From the NCBI RefSeq assembly GCF_012978815.1, contig NZ_LIWR01000006.1:104884-168883 (forward strand): DNA of 64,000 nucleotides. Reading direction: 5' to 3'. The translations under genes and the position numbers were made by a program. Position 1 is the first letter of the stretch. Each line of letters opens with the position of its first letter. Below, piece by piece: positions 63,922-64,000 of the stretch. The notes beneath the pieces were generated by a model. That model made no database searches. It was not told the DNA's origin and saw only the letters and a list, made by a program, of their open reading frames with translations. Source of the stretch: Campylobacter sp. RM16189. GTDB lineage: Bacteria; Campylobacterota; Campylobacteria; Campylobacterales; Campylobacteraceae.

Positions 63922-63943
63922 ATATTGTACCTAAGTACAATAT
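63922..63943. promoter_or_regulatory. Perfect palindromic operator near the window end
   Basis: ATATTGTAC-N4-GTACAATAT, a 9-bp perfect dyad (63922-63930 and 63935-63943), 20 bases upstream of a TATAAT, so it overlaps the -35 region of the next gene. Dyads of this form bind dimeric winged-helix repressors. The owner gene begins beyond 64000. Confidence 0.65.
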
Positions 63944-63963
63944 ACCAATATTATTTTTATTGA

Positions 63964-63969
63964 TATAAT
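63964..63969 (+). promoter_or_regulatory. -10 element of the gene beyond the window
   Basis: TATAAT at 63964-63969, followed 22 bases later by an AAAAAGGAT ribosome-site-like stretch at 63989-63997. The start codon should fall just past 64000. Confidence 0.65.
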
Positions 63970-64000
63970 TCATTCAAAATAAATTTTAAAAAGGATAAAC

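Overview
The window reads as a chromosomal segment of an epsilonproteobacterium of the genus Campylobacter. It is AT-rich. It carries cadF and ciaB homologues, a ccoNOQP terminal oxidase operon, a membrane formate dehydrogenase locus and an all-alpha dimeric dUTPase. From memory, the gene order matches long blocks of the C. jejuni map: fdhB-fdhC-fdhD-modE-like-yedF-selD; purA-fliJ-like-motE-like-DUF507-carA-TauE-like-two-component pair-ccoNOQP-ccoH-addB-addA-rplM-rpsI-cadF-HAD-PFOR. The blocks are rearranged, and the species cannot be fixed from this window. I see no phage, insertion sequence, CRISPR array or rRNA operon, so this is mostly core genome.

Region 1 (1-5.1 kb) serves formate oxidation and selenium: the formate dehydrogenase Fe-S and cytochrome b subunits, the FdhD sulfurtransferase, an unusual cysteine-repeat/ModE-type regulator, YedF, and selenophosphate synthetase SelD. 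SelD is read through an in-frame TGA (selenocysteine) at 4112-4114 that automatic annotation would truncate. The tRNA-Sec gene lies at 18.6 kb. Region 2 (5.3-10.4 kb) holds a YqjD/YqjE-like small membrane operon, an RdxA-like nitroreductase, an MBOAT/SGNH O-acetylation pair and a peroxiredoxin. Region 3 (10.5-14 kb) is a molybdate uptake operon on the minus strand (modE-modA-mop-modC-modB). It supplies Mo for formate dehydrogenase and for the TorA-type reductase at 51.7 kb.

Region 4 (14.2-18.5 kb) is an MlaA/MlaC/RND outer-membrane lipid module facing a BON-domain lipoprotein. Region 5 (18.8-29.5 kb) has a 1296-residue PAS-GGDEF-degenerate EAL protein, a HisZ-like protein, purA, two flagellar-type genes, a CarA protein cut to its N-terminal domain, and a PAS kinase/response regulator pair. 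Region 6 (29.7-39.4 kb) is the cbb3 oxidase operon with small accessory genes, including a 33-residue ORF, followed by AddB/AddA. Region 7 (39.5-48 kb) holds rplM-rpsI, cadF, a HAD phosphatase, pyruvate:flavodoxin oxidoreductase, and a flavodoxin operon behind a strong Fur-box match. Region 8 (48-64 kb) holds a methyltransferase, luxS with a DNA adenine methylase, TorA and its cytochrome, ciaB, an iron/chelate ABC transporter, dUTPase and small unknown genes. It ends in a perfect palindrome and promoter for a gene starting just outside the window.

The physiology is respiratory. Formate is oxidised by a Se/Mo enzyme, pyruvate by PFOR with flavodoxin, and electrons pass to O2 through cbb3 or to N-/S-oxides through TorA. 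I found no clearly new multi-gene system. The observations most worth following are the Cys-repeat ModE-type regulator, the structured leader before yedF-selD, the selenocysteine SelD, the CarA truncation at a domain boundary and the Fur-controlled flavodoxin operon.
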